Assembly (NCBI RefSeq): GCF_001653235.2
Contig: NC_035790.1
Location: 8,432,001 to 8,496,000 of the forward strand
Length of the DNA stretch: 64,000 nucleotides
Source of the DNA: Pochonia chlamydosporia 170
Lineage: Eukaryota; Ascomycota; Sordariomycetes; Hypocreales; Clavicipitaceae
Direction: 5' to 3'
Shown here: positions 22,652 through 33,933 of the stretch, piece by piece
How the letters are laid out: every line of letters begins with the position of its first letter
Numbering within the stretch: the stretch's first letter is position 1
Program-made: the position numbers and the translations under genes
The notes under the pieces: model-generated
The model's database searches: none
Told to the model about the DNA's origin: nothing
Seen by the model: the letters and a program-made list of their open reading frames with translations, nothing else

Positions 22652-25478
22652 ATGGTGCGCACTTCACTCTTTGTGTCGCTCGTGGCGGCGGCCGCCTCTG
22701 CTCTCGCGGCAGACGGTCATAAGCAGGTTGTCAAGACGTTCGTTCCTGGTGCTTATATTTTTGAACTTGAGGATGGCCATGTGAGTTGATTTTCCTGAAT
22801 AAGATACTCTTCACACTCGCAACGGTAATAGATGGTGCCTTTGTATCCACTAATACTGATAAATCTAGGATCCTGCTGCTTTTGAACAATCTGTGGGCAA
22901 AGATGGTACTACCCGAATGAAGCTCGATTACGACTTATTCAAAGGTGTTTCGGTTCAATTGCATGACATTGACAAAGCCGAGGAAAAAGCAGCGAAACTC
23001 GCCGCAACACCAGCGGTCAAGGCTGTGTTTCCGGTCCAACTCTATAATATGCCCAACCCTCGGGTCGAGTGGATTGCTAAGAACACCCCCAAAGCACCGA
23101 GCCGTCTCCTCTCCTCAAGGGCCGATGATAAAACCGATGTCTACCCTCCTCACGTCATGACCCAGGTTGACAAGCTCCGTGCGAAGGGCATCACCGGCAA
23201 GGGTGTCAAAATTGCCGTTGTTGACACAGGTGTAAGTGTCATATGCCCCTCCTCACCCATACCTCGATCGGCCACAACGGGCTGCCATTAGAACGTCCAG
23301 TTGACCAAATTGGTGCAGATTGATTATAAGCATCCTGCTCTAGGTGGCTGCTTCGGCAAGGGTTGCCTGGTCGCTTTCGGAACAGATCTTGTCGGTGATG
23401 CCTACACGGGATTCAATACTCCGCAACCCGATGCTGACCCCATGGACTGCGGCGGCCACGGTTCTCACGTTGCTGGTATTGTTGCTGCTCAACCCAATAC
23501 ATATGGTTTCACTGGCGCCGCTCCTGGTGCCACCTTGGGTGCTTATCGAGTATTCGGCTGTTCTGGCCAGGCTGGAAACGATGTCCTGATTGCTGCATTT
23601 AACCAAGCATATCAGGACGGCGCCAACATCATCACGGCCTCCATTGGTGGGCCGAGCGGATGGTCCGAGGAGCCTTGGGCTGAGGCAGTCTCACGTATCG
23701 TCGACAAAGGCGTACCTTGCACTGTATCCGCCGGAAATGAAGGAGCAGAGGGTATTTTCTATGCTAGCACTGCAGCCAACGGCCGTCGTGTCACAGCCAT
23801 CGCCTCTTATGACAATGTTCAAACACCAACTCTTTTGTATCACGCCAAGTACCAGATCGACACCGGTGCTGATACCCAGTTTGGCTTTGTTCCTTCTGAA
23901 CCTGCCAACTGGGATGGTGTTACCCTTCCTGCTTGGTCCAACAACTTTGACCTTACCGTCCCCAACGATGGCTGTGATCCCTTCCCCGCAAACACTCCTG
24001 ATCTTAGCAAGTACATTGTTCTGATCCGTCGTGGTACTTGCCCATTTGCCCAAAAGGTCAACAATGCCGTGGCTAAGGGCGCCAAGAATGTCATTGTATA
24101 CAACAACGTTGCCGGTGCCTTCCCAATGGATCTTACCGGCGTTCCTGCAGGTGCCATCAACGCCGCCTCCATGATTGACGACAAAACCGGCGCCGTATTC
24201 ATCAATGCTCTCAAGGCAGGCAAGAAGGTGACTCTCAAGATGATTAGCGCGCAAAAGACTACTTCGGACGTTGTCACTGTCAACAACACACTTACTGGTG
24301 GCGCTCTGAGTTCCTTCACCAGCTGGGGTCCAACTTGGGAAATGGATACGAAGCCCCAATTTGGCGCCGTCGGTGGTAACGTTCTTTCCACCTACCCGCG
24401 CGCCTTGGGTAGCTATGCCGTCCTCTCCGGTACCTCCATGTCCTGCCCTCAGACTGCGGGTATATTGGCTCTCATCCACGAAGTCCGTGGTACTTATGAC
24501 CCTGAGCTCATCCAAAACCTGCTATCAGCCAATGCCAACCCACAACTGTTCAACGATGGCACCAAATTTTACGATTTCTTAGCTCCTGTTCCCCAACAAG
24601 GTGGAGGTCTTGTCCAGGCATATGATGCCGCCTATGCCACTACCATTCTTTCTCCTTCAAGCTTGTCCTTCAACGACACTGACCACTTTGTCAAGTCTCT
24701 CAACTTCAAGCTCAAGAATACAGACAAGAAGAGAATTACGTACAAGATCACTCATGTTCCTGCCATCTCTATGTACGCCTTGGGCGCCAACTCGATTTAT
24801 GTTGACCCGTTCCCCAACGAAGCTATCAAGGCTAGCGCTACCCTCAAACTTAGTGACACTAGTTTTTCTCTTAACGGCGGACAATCTCAGACCATCAAAG
24901 TCTCAGCTACCCCTCCTCAGGGCTTGGATGCTGCCCGACTTGCTCTGTGGTCCGGTTACATTGTTATCAATGGTACTGACGGTACCTCTCTGTCTCTGCC
25001 TTACCAAGGTCTCACCGGCTCTCTCCATAAGTCGACTGTTCTCGCTGCCAAAGACACATGGATCTCCAAGTCGACGGACAAACAATCGCAGCCTGTACCT
25101 CCCAACTCGACCTTTTTGATTCCTGCGCCTGGAAACACTGGTGCCAACGACACCCTTCCCCAACTTACGGTCAGCTTGGCGCTTGGATCCAGAAAGCTCC
25201 GCGCAGACATCGTACCCATGACTACTTGCCCTCCCAAGAACCTTACAACCGAGTTCTGGGGTACCAAGACCATTGGTCAGCCGTACGGTTTCCCCGCTCT
25301 CTGGGGCACTCGCGGCCTGAATAACTTCCCTTGGGATGGCCGTCTCGATTCTGGCAACTATGCTCCTCCCGGCAAGTACAAGTTTGTTGTGCGTGCCCTG
25401 AGAATCTTTGGAGACGAGAAGAAGAAGGAGGATTGGGATGTTAGCACGTCGCCAGCCCTCTACATTAAGTACAAGTAG
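22652..25478 (+). CDS. pr1C: Secreted subtilisin-like serine protease, Pr1C type (3 exons)
   Basis: Exons are 22652-22780, 22869-23231 and 23319-25478 (introns of 88 and 87 nt, both phase 0), giving 883 residues. Residues 1-19 are a signal peptide (MVRTSLFVSLVAAAASALA). An inhibitor I9-like propeptide follows to about 135. The S8 catalytic domain carries Asp162 (VVDTGID), His211 (GGHGSHVAGI), the oxyanion Asn304 (SAGNEG) and Ser537 (GTSMSCP). A protease-associated domain (about 375-455) is inserted between Asn304 and Ser537, and a C-terminal Fn3-like region follows from about 600. This is the layout of large bacterial-type subtilisins, represented in Metarhizium by Pr1C; such enzymes degrade insect cuticle or other external protein and are commonly under carbon/nitrogen control. 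The Pr1C name rests on layout and remembered similarity; the catalytic assignment is firm. A TATA-like site lies about 112 nt upstream of the start. Confidence 0.93.
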
Positions 25479-26944
25479 ACGAAGTGTGTAGGGGTTAGGG
25501 CAACAAGGCACGGACAATTGGGGAAGGAATTGACGATCCCCATTTATTTTCTATATTTGCACAAAATACCGTACATTATACATGGTAATGCAGAACATAA
25601 GTTCAAGTAGTTCAAAGAAATGTAAACAATTGTTCAGTACAGTACTGTAGTCGATGCGTAAGCCTTGTTTCGAAGTGACGTCGTTGGTACAGAAGACATC
25701 CCACCATGCTCGTCTGACCGGGCTGCTTGTTGAGGAATGTTGCCGCTCAATCCAGTTCCTGCAGTGTTGCTAAAAACTCTCCGATAGGGCAGTGGTTACC
25801 AGTATTGAGACAGCTCTTATGATCTGTCTTGTCCAAGATTGCCTGTGTTGGTTTATACCACAATGCAAGTGATGGCTGAGACATGTTAATATAGTCATTG
25901 TGGTGTAACAGTGCTGCTCGAGCCAACGGCCCAGCAATCACCTAGGTACTACTTGGATGATTTCATCCACGATTCCAGCTAAAACAAACCCGCGAGGAAA
26001 CAAAGTCAGTGAGGAGTATCACGATGTCATGGGCTGTGAGTCCGTGACCCATCACGTGCGGCTGGATGTGAACAGAGGCCAACTGGTGGACTGCACTGCA
26101 TGCCAGGCAGAGGCAGAAAGAGCCAGGGACCTTCTTGACCTTCCTTGGCCTTCTTGACCTTCTCCTCAGCTCACACTCATGTCAGACTTTTGTTGATTGG
26201 ATCTGCGGGATGCCGTCCTCAATGATGATGCAGCCAATGAGATGGTCAGGGTCCAGCGCTCACTTTCAGGCAGCAGCATTTTGACAGACTGGAACAGGTC
26301 CGCTCCTTCTCCACAATGGGACCCAAGCTGGTTGGACGGTTCGGTGATGTGCCCCACATATGCCCGCATTGCACCAGACTGACCGTTGTCGTTGACCCAT
26401 TCCAACCAGAACCGTTTTATCTCATCAAGCAATCTGGTCTGGTCTGGCCTGGTCTGGTCTGATCTGATCCATCCAACTCGACCAGGCTCGTCGCTTTCGT
26501 CGTCTCCATTACAGGCAGCCAAATAACAACACTAGGCGGATGGATTCTGCACTTCGCCAAAAGGTTGAGTGAGTCCTGCCGCTGCGACGACAAACTCGAG
26601 TTGTTCAGTTCTTGCATCCATCCTCATCGTCTGCGGCACTTACTTCACTTGCTCTGATTCTTGTCTCCATATTTTGGCGCAAACCTCCAACCTTGGTCTT
26701 TCGAGCTTGGACGTTAAATTCTGCAACTACAGCCGGAACCGCGTTTCTTGGCCGCTACCATACGCATACGCACACTACTGGCATCACCGAAGGAAGGTGT
26801 CGATTCTCGATCCTTGGTTTCGAGCGATGAGCTCTTGGACTGAGGGACGGTGCTAATCGCAAGCCTCGACTCTTGGTTCGGTTTGTCGTGTATCGTTTCC
26901 ACCCTTGTATTCTGTAATTATCTACTTATTACCCTGACAACATC
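25479..26944. other. Intergenic region between the subtilisin and the HeLo/pseudokinase/protease gene
   Basis: No gene is supported. It contains imperfect CCTTCTTGA direct repeats at about 26127-26165 and a TCTGG pentamer tract at 26433-26461. A nine-codon upstream ORF (ATG at 26827, TAA ending 26856) lies in the likely leader of the downstream gene. Confidence 0.6.
26433..26461. repeat. Imperfect (TCTGG)n pentamer tract
   Basis: Five TCTGG units and one variant unit (CCTGG) are read in succession, continuing into degenerate TCTGA units. Similar short tracts occur elsewhere between genes in this window. Confidence 0.9.
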
Positions 26945-29900
26945 ATGGATTCCTTTATTCCCATGGGCGGTTTTCAACTGCCTTTTCAAAGGCGACTCAG
27001 CCGTCTTTATAATGACACCAAAAAATCAAGCGACTTTGTTAAGGAGCCCGTACAAAATGAAGAGGACCCAGAGATGAAGGCACTTCATCGCAAGCTTCGC
27101 ATCCAAAAGGATCGCCTTGTCAGCTGGGGTCTGGAATGGTCCGACCCAAACCAGTCTGCTGAAATCGACGAATCTCTCTCCAAGGCTGGCCTGAGCGAGG
27201 TTGTCGGGAGCATCATGTCCACCATCAAGGATATCCTAGCCGAGGCAGAACCACTGTGGCAGAGCTCAAAGCATGTTGTCACAGCTAGCAGAGCATCGCC
27301 GGACAGGAAAGCACCCTTGGTTCAATGGGATAAGGGTCGGTTCGAGGATCTTATTCGCGATCTGACTGCGTCAATTGATACTCTGTATGATTTGTCGCGG
27401 ACGAGAGCATCTGGTTACTTCCCAAGACGGATGTCAAAGGCTACCTACAAGTCGCCAGTTACGGATGAATTCAGGCCATTCGAGTCCAGTCGTATGCGGA
27501 CACCGCAGCAAATTGATCCCGCAACGCTCACTCACCTCCGACCCAAGCAGCAAGGTGACGCGACAATTCCTCCAAGGGAAGTTGTATTCATGAGCAAGAC
27601 GGCGTATTCCGAGATGACGCTGGGCACCACAACCAAAGAACCGTGGGCTCCCTTACTGCTTGAGTACGCTACATTTGACTCGATTTATTCCGTGACGGGA
27701 ATTATGCCACCAATGTCGCGATTCGAGAAACTGTCATCTGGCCTACAGCAAGACCCGCAACGCGCTCCAGGAACCTGGACGGGTCTTCCGCGTCTCTTGG
27801 GATACTTTGAAGATATGGAAAACTCCCGTATTGGCCTAGTTTACAGATTCCCACCTTCTTTCAATGCCGTCTCCTTTGAACGGCTCACCCAGAATCCCCT
27901 CTACAACCTCCCAACCTTGAATGACCTTTTGTCTCGCCAAGATGAACCACCCCTGGAAGCAAAATTCAGACTGGCGTACAACCTTACCAATACTGTTTTC
28001 GACATGCACGCCAGAGGGGTGACGCATGGCAACTTGGCTGCGAAAAATATATCCTTCTGCGACGCTAGCACGAAGGACTCGGGGGCTGAGGGCGCAATTG
28101 TTGATGTGCGACGTCCTCTTGTGTCTTCATTTGACCTCTTCCCTGAGGATGAGGCTTCATCCCAAGTATCGCCTTGGAGACATCCCTTGGACCCTCGCAG
28201 CTCACGACGCTCTCCAATCAACCAGTCTACTGATGAACGCATTCTCGAACTGTACTCGCTTGCGATGGTCTTGTTATCTATTGGGCTGTGGACCAAGCTT
28301 GAGGCTCTGCTGCCTGACTCCACGTCCAGCATTGTGCCTGGGTCCGCCCTTGATCGATTGGCAGTAAAGTGCGGGACGCTTTACATGAAGGCTGTTCAAG
28401 CTTGTTGGCACGCAGTGGATGACGAGTTGAACGGACAGTCCGGTGGGGAGACCCTCCTGTCTACAGTACAGATGCAAGCCACCCGATTCTTGGAGACCTG
28501 CTGTATATTAGATGGCGTGAGCGGGCTCGAAGAGCGTCTGGATCAGGAACTACGCGATGGAACTGTAACGCAGCAACAAGTAGAAACGACCAAGGATGCA
28601 AAATCTCCTTCCGGATATCCCGCCGATAAGAAAGCTCCTTTGCCGCCTACTGATTCTAACCCCAGGCAATTGGAAAGGATGGAGCCTGTAGAGGCGGATT
28701 TCGATGGTAAGGAAGCTTCTGTTGCTGGATTGATCTCATTTTTCATTGACACATCTACAGAAGTGCAAGGAAAGCAGAAGATGAGGTTGTATCCCCATGT
28801 GCCACTTCCGCCTGATGTCGTGGACAAGTGGAACACCATCTTGATGCCCCAAATCAACCAAGCTCTGAGGCACTTTTATCGAAAGCACCCCGAGTCTGTG
28901 GAAATCTCACTCGAATCAGTGGGACCAAGCCCTCATGCCACTCAGCCTACCGTTCTAGTTGTGTGTACGTCTGTTGGAAAGGTTCGCGCCATTTTGAAGA
29001 AACGAATTGGCGAACTCTTTGACGGCACCACTGGATTCGCTCTCAAGGTGTGTCGTGGCCACGTTTTACGGTCTCGACGCTTCTCGAAGTCGGTGTTTCG
29101 ATCCATGGCGCGATCAGCCGCCGCCGACAGCGATGGTGAAGACGAGATAGAGGCAGTTAATCCAGAGTATCAGGAATGCCCAGGGAATGGAGCAAGCATT
29201 GGGGCGTGGATCGGTGACCGACATTTGCCGCCTGTTAGTTTCGGCGGCCTTGTTTTGGTTGACGAGAAACCGTATGGCATGACTGTTCATCACATGCTTG
29301 ACGACCCAGATCGGGATGCAGCTCAATTGGAGACCTTACGAAGCAGTGCAGCCCCTGGCCACGACTGGTATGCCGAGTTTATGGAGAGCAGTGGGGATGA
29401 TGAAGAAGACTATGCGTACGAATTGTCAGATACGGAATCAGAGCCATACTCGGAAACAGACATTACCAGCGACTATGGCGACGAGGATGAAGAGGAAGAC
29501 GAGTTCGAGCCAGGCGATATTCCAGGAATCGAGCCGGGATGTGGTGACGGCTATGTCGTTACGCAGCCGGCGCTAGATGACGTCGAGGAAGGGTTTTATC
29601 CTTGCGCAGAGACGGAGGATGAAGATCACCTTGACACCTTCAGCTTGGGTGAGGTCTATGCATCAAGTGGCATCCGCCGTAAACAAGCACATGGCCTAAC
29701 TCACGAAGTGGATTGGGCCCTGTTCGAGTTTGCCGATGGCCGACTGCCGGGCGACAATACCATCCCTCGCTGTGATGCTGCAGGGGAAAACGGTAAATCT
29801 CAGTCTGATGTAGGCGACGATTTGGCCAAGCTGCGGCCAACTACAGTGGCCCCGTCATCGTCGCTACCAGGGATGGAGGTGCAGTGTGTGGCTCGAACGA

Positions 29901-30517
29901 GTGGGCTTCAGACTGGTCAGATTCTACCCGCTCTGACCAGTGTCAAGATATATGGCCGATGCTCGCCCAGTCACACATATCAAGTGGCAAGCACGCCGAC
30001 AGCCGGCGAGAGGCAGCCGAAATCAAGACTACCCATGGGCATTCCTGGCGACAGCGGAGCCTGGGTAATCGACCGTCGCCATGGCCAACTGTGCGGGCAC
30101 GTCTTGGCGTGGAGTCAACGCAAACGCGTTGCTTATATTTGTCCCATGGATGTCCTCTTACTGGACGTGGCACAGACCCTCGAAGCTTCGGAAGTTCGTC
30201 TTCCCGGTGGTGAACCTGTGGTGACACTGGGCGATCCGAGCGAGTATCAAGAAGCGAACCAATTCCGAGTTGGTGAGGATGATGAAGACCTTGGCGACTT
30301 GGTGGATGAGGAGGAGGAGGCTCCAGCATTGGCTGCGGTACCTAATGCCACAAGGCATGACAATACAGGGAGCTCGCCCACATCACTCAGGAGCTCTAGT
30401 AACCAGGAGTCATCGAGTCCGTTGCGGTTGGAGACGTCCAGCGAACTAAGGGGTCTAGCTAGTCGGCTGGAAGACCTCAACATTGGAAGGACACAGAGGA
30501 TAGGTGTCAGTGGGTGA
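26945..30517 (+). CDS. HeLo-like domain + pseudokinase + trypsin-like protease, 1190 aa
   Basis: One uninterrupted exon; the ATG at 26945 follows an A-rich context and no upstream in-frame extension is needed. Residues about 15-150 are helical and contain [19 protein letters not shown], reminiscent of the HeLo family of fungal membrane-active death domains. Residues about 200-530 look kinase-like: LLGYFED...GLVYRFP, then THGNLAAKN at 360-368 in place of HRDLxxxN. The catalytic Asp is Asn363 and the Arg is Gly362, so it should be a pseudokinase. Residues about 665-1075 form a trypsin-like fold with His782 or His783 (GMTVHHM), Asp923 ([10 protein letters not shown]) and Ser1037 (GIPGDSGAW), so the triad appears intact. 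A very acidic insertion (about 817-900) sits between His and Asp. The C-terminal 100 residues are acidic then Ser-rich and probably disordered. No signal peptide. Function unknown; regulated cell death or heterokaryon incompatibility is inferred from architecture only. Confidence 0.85.
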   Translation: MDSFIPMGGFQLPFQRRLSRLYNDTKKSSDFVKEPVQNEEDPEMKALHRKLRIQKDRLVSWGLEWSDPNQSAEIDESLSKAGLSEVVGSIMSTIKDILAEAEPLWQSSKHVVTASRASPDRKAPLVQWDKGRFEDLIRDLTASIDTLYDLSRTRASGYFPRRMSKATYKSPVTDEFRPFESSRMRTPQQIDPATLTHLRPKQQGDATIPPREVVFMSKTAYSEMTLGTTTKEPWAPLLLEYATFDSIYSVTGIMPPMSRFEKLSSGLQQDPQRAPGTWTGLPRLLGYFEDMENSRIGLVYRFPPSFNAVSFERLTQNPLYNLPTLNDLLSRQDEPPLEAKFRLAYNLTNTVFDMHARGVTHGNLAAKNISFCDASTKDSGAEGAIVDVRRPLVSSFDLFPEDEASSQVSPWRHPLDPRSSRRSPINQSTDERILELYSLAMVLLSIGLWTKLEALLPDSTSSIVPGSALDRLAVKCGTLYMKAVQACWHAVDDELNGQSGGETLLSTVQMQATRFLETCCILDGVSGLEERLDQELRDGTVTQQQVETTKDAKSPSGYPADKKAPLPPTDSNPRQLERMEPVEADFDGKEASVAGLISFFIDTSTEVQGKQKMRLYPHVPLPPDVVDKWNTILMPQINQALRHFYRKHPESVEISLESVGPSPHATQPTVLVVCTSVGKVRAILKKRIGELFDGTTGFALKVCRGHVLRSRRFSKSVFRSMARSAAADSDGEDEIEAVNPEYQECPGNGASIGAWIGDRHLPPVSFGGLVLVDEKPYGMTVHHMLDDPDRDAAQLETLRSSAAPGHDWYAEFMESSGDDEEDYAYELSDTESEPYSETDITSDYGDEDEEEDEFEPGDIPGIEPGCGDGYVVTQPALDDVEEGFYPCAETEDEDHLDTFSLGEVYASSGIRRKQAHGLTHEVDWALFEFADGRLPGDNTIPRCDAAGENGKSQSDVGDDLAKLRPTTVAPSSSLPGMEVQCVARTSGLQTGQILPALTSVKIYGRCSPSHTYQVASTPTAGERQPKSRLPMGIPGDSGAWVIDRRHGQLCGHVLAWSQRKRVAYICPMDVLLLDVAQTLEASEVRLPGGEPVVTLGDPSEYQEANQFRVGEDDEDLGDLVDEEEEAPALAAVPNATRHDNTGSSPTSLRSSSNQESSSPLRLETSSELRGLASRLEDLNIGRTQRIGVSG

Positions 30518-30752
30518 TGATGCTGGGGGGCTTTTCTTTGTCGTTTGCTTTTGATCTCCTATTGGGACATATGTATCCGGCAAGTTGGATATGGGAGTGC
30601 AAAGTGGGAAATTGCAAAATTTGAATACCCTTTTAGAGCTTTTATTTTAGGTTTGGGTTGTGTCTAGGGTCGAGCACAGTAGCGAATGGACACTCTTTGT
30701 AACTGTTTGGCAATTGGCTTTGTTTTACTTGTATTGACGCGGTTGAGCGTTG

Positions 30753-30770
30753 ATGTGTGTGTGTGTGTGT
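30753..30770. repeat. (GT)n microsatellite at the stop codon of the CCDC25-like gene
   Basis: A short GT dinucleotide run abuts the stop codon (complement of TTA at 30770-30772) of the minus-strand gene, so it lies at the start of its 3' UTR, where it reads as (AC)n. Confidence 0.9.
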
Positions 30771-31730
30771 TACATGAAGTCATCTTCCCAGTCGGCGGTC
30801 CTCTCCTGATTACTTGAGCTGGCCATGTTCTCATCGGTAAACATGTCGTCGTAGGCATGGTCCTTTTGCCACTTCTTCTCCTTCCACTCCTGTGCCTGTC
30901 GAGCCTCCTCTTTTCTCTGTGCAGGTCAAGGGCGTCAGTATGTGTCATTATTTGTAGGATTTGGCCGAATGCACTGGCCACGACTAGGCAGAAACATAGC
31001 CACAGGCACCGGCCAAAAAAAAAAGACGGCCAACTAGAAGGGTCAGGGACCAGGCACTCACTCTAATCTGTTGGGCGGCCTGCTCCTTTTGCCGCAGCTC
31101 CTTTAACCGATCCTCCTTCTCCTGCTTGAAGTCGGGCTTCTTTTCAACCTTTGTCTTGTTGAGGCGGTTGACGATGGGGTTCTCGCGGGCAGGGACGAGC
31201 ACGCGTTTTACTTTACGGGGGTCCTTGAAGGAGACTTGGCCGACGTCCATGGAGCCGTCTTTCTTGAGGTTGGACCAGGGCGTGTATATGATTGTGATGT
31301 TGTCCTTTTTGTTGCCTGGCCGGGTGTAGTTAGCATTTGGACTCAAGAGGTTTTTACAAAGTATGGAGAGTGACGCACCCTCGATGGAATTGGCCTTTGT
31401 GAGTTGCGCTAGGTCCATTACTAGGTCTTCGGGGAGGTTGTCCCACGTTTGGCCTTGTTGCATGCGGAGATAGATGTGTGCGCTGGAGAGCTTGTCGACG
31501 TGGAACTGTGAGGTGTGAGTTGGTGATTGTGTGTGGTAGGTTTGTAAGGAAAGGTGTCGTACCCAGACGTCCTCCTCCCAGCCGTATTTGATGAGATCCT
31601 CATCTATAAAAGTTAGTTGGTTTCTTGGTACGTGGGATTTAGAGTTGGGGTGCGCACTTTCGAATTTGTCTTTGCCGACGTAGATGAAGCCTGAGGGCTC
31701 TACGACACTAGACGTGAAGTAGTAGACCAT
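30770..31730 (-). CDS. CCDC25/NFACT-R domain protein (5 exons)
   Basis: Exons in transcript order are 31730-31658, 31603-31563, 31505-31379, 31315-31062 and 30916-30770, with phases that join cleanly and introns of 54 to 145 nt. The product is 213 residues, against 208 for human CCDC25. It begins MVYYFTSSVVEPSGFIYVGK, continues [20 protein letters not shown] (formed across splice junctions), includes VYTPWSNLKKDG-like IIYTPWSNLKKDGSMDVGQV, then a charged coiled coil and an acidic ADWEDDFM end. These are hallmarks of the NFACT-R (DUF814) domain family that includes yeast Jlp2. The domain is thought to bind nucleic acid; in fungi the role is unclear. Human CCDC25 is described as a membrane sensor of extracellular DNA, but this copy shows no membrane segment. 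It converges on the HeLo/protease gene with about 250 bp between. Confidence 0.9.
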
Positions 31731-33349
31731 TTTGGTCGTGCTCTTTATGTGGTGAGGTGGGTGTGGTGTGTCTCACGATGGGCTTGGGTGCGGATTTGGA
31801 TCAGATCGTGAGGAGATTTATGTGGTTGGATTTGAAGGAGGTGGAGGGGTACTTTGTGGTCTATCTTGCGAGTCGGCAGCTCGGTGGAGTGTGGAGTGGG
31901 AGATGGGTAGAGAGTGTTAGGGAATCATGTACCCTTTTTGGCTAGTCATGATTGGCTGCAGCTTTCATAGTAGAAGTGAGGATGAAAGAAGGGCACACAT
32001 GTTCAACTCATCTCATTCACACTTGGCCAAGATACATGTGCGGATAGTGCCATTGAGTCGCCGAACACGTTCACCGGTTAGCCAGGGGATATTTCCGATC
32101 GGAATTGTCGGCGGTGTCAAGAGAGTGAGTGGCTTCATCGTTGGTACGTGGCATGGTGACGGTGATTCATTGATGAGTCTAATGACTGAGTGCAGATGCG
32201 AGATGTGAGGCTGCGACAGCGGTAGGGAGAAAAGAGACAGCACATCACAGCAGTCAATAAGTTACGGTCTGCTGAGGTCCCGCATGGTGATGAGAAAAGA
32301 GTGATTCCGAATATCGTGACTGACTTGTCAAAATATCGAGTTGAAACACGGCTGGTGATGTTGACGACGCGGATTCCCGGGTTTCTGCGTCTCCAAAATA
32401 CATGCACACATTCGCACATGCCGACTTGACTCTTGTCTGTACTTGAGTAAGGTATCGGCCACAGCCGCATCCCAGCATGTTTCTCGAGCCGTTCTTACTC
32501 TTGCCCTTTTCAGACATTTCAGACATTGGACTCACAAAGGGAGGCGTGGTTTCAGTTGTCTTCACATGGGAGGGGGCGCGGTGCCGGCTCCGAAAATTGT
32601 CGGCCGGGCGTGCAACGTCAATTTATCACGGTCCGGTCCGAGGCCGTTCGGACATTTTGTCGTTTTGACAATTGGGCATTTTTCGGAGAAGTTTGAAGGG
32701 TTTGGGGTGAAAATTGTGGCGACACGGGGTGAGAAAAGAGGCGTAGAGGTGAGTGAGAGCTGCGTTTGCGCGTGATGACAACCAACGTTCGGTCAGGCCA
32801 TTTGTTTTGTCCAGTATTTGGAATGAGACAACAGACCATTTACCTATCTTTCCATCTATCTATGCATATCGATGGTCCGTGATGAACCTTTCCCCAGTGC
32901 ACGGGCTATCACGATAACTACGAGCAGTTGGTTCTCTCTCATCAACTTTGAACATTTGTCATGTACGCGGTACGCGGTACGGAGTAGGTATTTTAAATTA
33001 TATCATTGTGATATCTGTCGCTGTCTTCTTAGTAGCCGTTGTATTCGCTGCGCTTCGCCGCACTGCGGCCAGTTCTCTCGCTAAAATGTCACGGTGCTCT
33101 CTGTGCTCGCTCGTGTTTTTCCTTGCGGTTCTTCTCTCTTGTATAATTCCCCGTGTTTCTAACCCTTTCCCGTTCTTGCCGTCTTGCCGTCTTCCCCGTA
33201 ATTAGAACGCCCGTTTATGCTTCGCTAAATACCACTCTCCCCTGTCTCGTGACTGTAGCCATCAGCGGAGGGCACCGGCTGCCGACGCAATTCTCATACT
33301 TTCTTTCTCCGCGGATGCTGCATACCACGTTCCATTAGCTGTGTATCCC
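31731..33349. other. Intergenic region, promoter side of the CCDC25-like gene
   Basis: No gene is supported. One TACGGAGTA copy lies at 32978-32986 beside a GTACGCGGTACGCGGTACGG direct repeat. Two short plus-strand frames around 32443-32775 lack motifs. Confidence 0.5.
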
Positions 33350-33892
33350 TCACACGTATTCTCTTGTCTCATAGCAGAAAGGCACACGAGCGGCGTGCCG
33401 CCTGGGAGAAGTCAACCTACATGCTCTGGCTCGGGGTACCGTGTTGCCATTCGCGGTGATATCGCGGCTTAGCAACTGGGTGAGCAGAGTTGCCCCATTG
33501 CCAAGATCATAGACATCAACTCGCAAAGTAAACTGGCCCTCGACGGAAATAAGCAGGTCGGAAAAGGCAAAGACGTAGCAATTCGGGGACCCTGGCTTCG
33601 GAAACCCACTGACGCTCTTTGTTCCCACGAGAGCGGCAGAGTAGTCCTCCCCTTGGCAGTACAGCGAAACCTGCGCAAAGTACGACCCGGAGGAGGCGGC
33701 CCTGGACGCACAAAGCTCAACTATCGGCGGGGGATATAATGGCGCGCCGACTTGGACCTGCGAGGGAGGCTGAACGGAGAATTTGCAGCTAGCCATGTTG
33801 TTGTTGTGGTCGTGATAGGAGCTCTGAAAAGACTCTTTGTTGTGATATTGCGCTCTATTAAGCGATGAGGCGGTTCTTAATCTTCCAGGCAT
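33350..33892 (-). CDS. Small velvet-like domain protein
   Basis: An open frame of 180 codons; either the ATG at 33892 or the one at 33796 (148 residues, MASCKFSVQPPSQ) could be used. A TATA-like element only about 32 nt upstream of the first ATG would put the cap site near or past that ATG, favouring 33796. The sequence contains PPPIVELCAS, then YFAQVSLYCQ, ALVGTKSVSG, a YVFAFSDLLISVEGQFTLRV block and a YDLGNGATLLTQLLS segment. The order of these blocks matches velvet-domain proteins (PPPIVQL..., F.C.L., L.G....., F.FSDL.I..EG.FRL...), which dimerise and regulate development and secondary metabolism. The final basic tail lacks the usual FPG..EST.L......G motif, so the domain is shortened or highly diverged. 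No intron is apparent. The velvet assignment is by pattern and needs profile support; a non-functional relic is possible. Confidence 0.5.
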   Translation of the reverse strand: MPGRLRTASSLNRAQYHNKESFQSSYHDHNNNMASCKFSVQPPSQVQVGAPLYPPPIVELCASRAASSGSYFAQVSLYCQGEDYSAALVGTKSVSGFPKPGSPNCYVFAFSDLLISVEGQFTLRVDVYDLGNGATLLTQLLSRDITANGNTVPRARACRLTSPRRHAARVPFCYETREYV

Positions 33893-33923
33893 GACTCTGA
33901 CTTTGCTGGTCGTTTATGTCGGG

Positions 33924-33933
33924 TATTATATAG
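33924..33933 (-). promoter_or_regulatory. TATA-like element upstream of the velvet-like gene
   Basis: On the minus strand this reads CTATATAATA, close to a canonical TATA box, 32 nt upstream of the first ATG and about 128 nt upstream of the second. It bears on start choice for that gene. Confidence 0.45.

Noticed and set aside
23691..24515. 274-codon antisense frame over the subtilisin gene
   Set aside because: Lies opposite the catalytic domain; no motif and no start context.
22652..30517. Subtilisin and HeLo/pseudokinase/protease genes as a linked protease-effector incompatibility pair
   Set aside because: Known fungal protease-controlled death systems use intracellular subtilases; this subtilisin has a clear signal peptide, propeptide and secreted-type layout, so adjacency is probably coincidental.
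33393..33435. A 38-nt intron in the velvet-like gene to restore the missing C-terminal motif
   Set aside because: Too short for this genome's introns and the spliced frame gives no velvet-like sequence.
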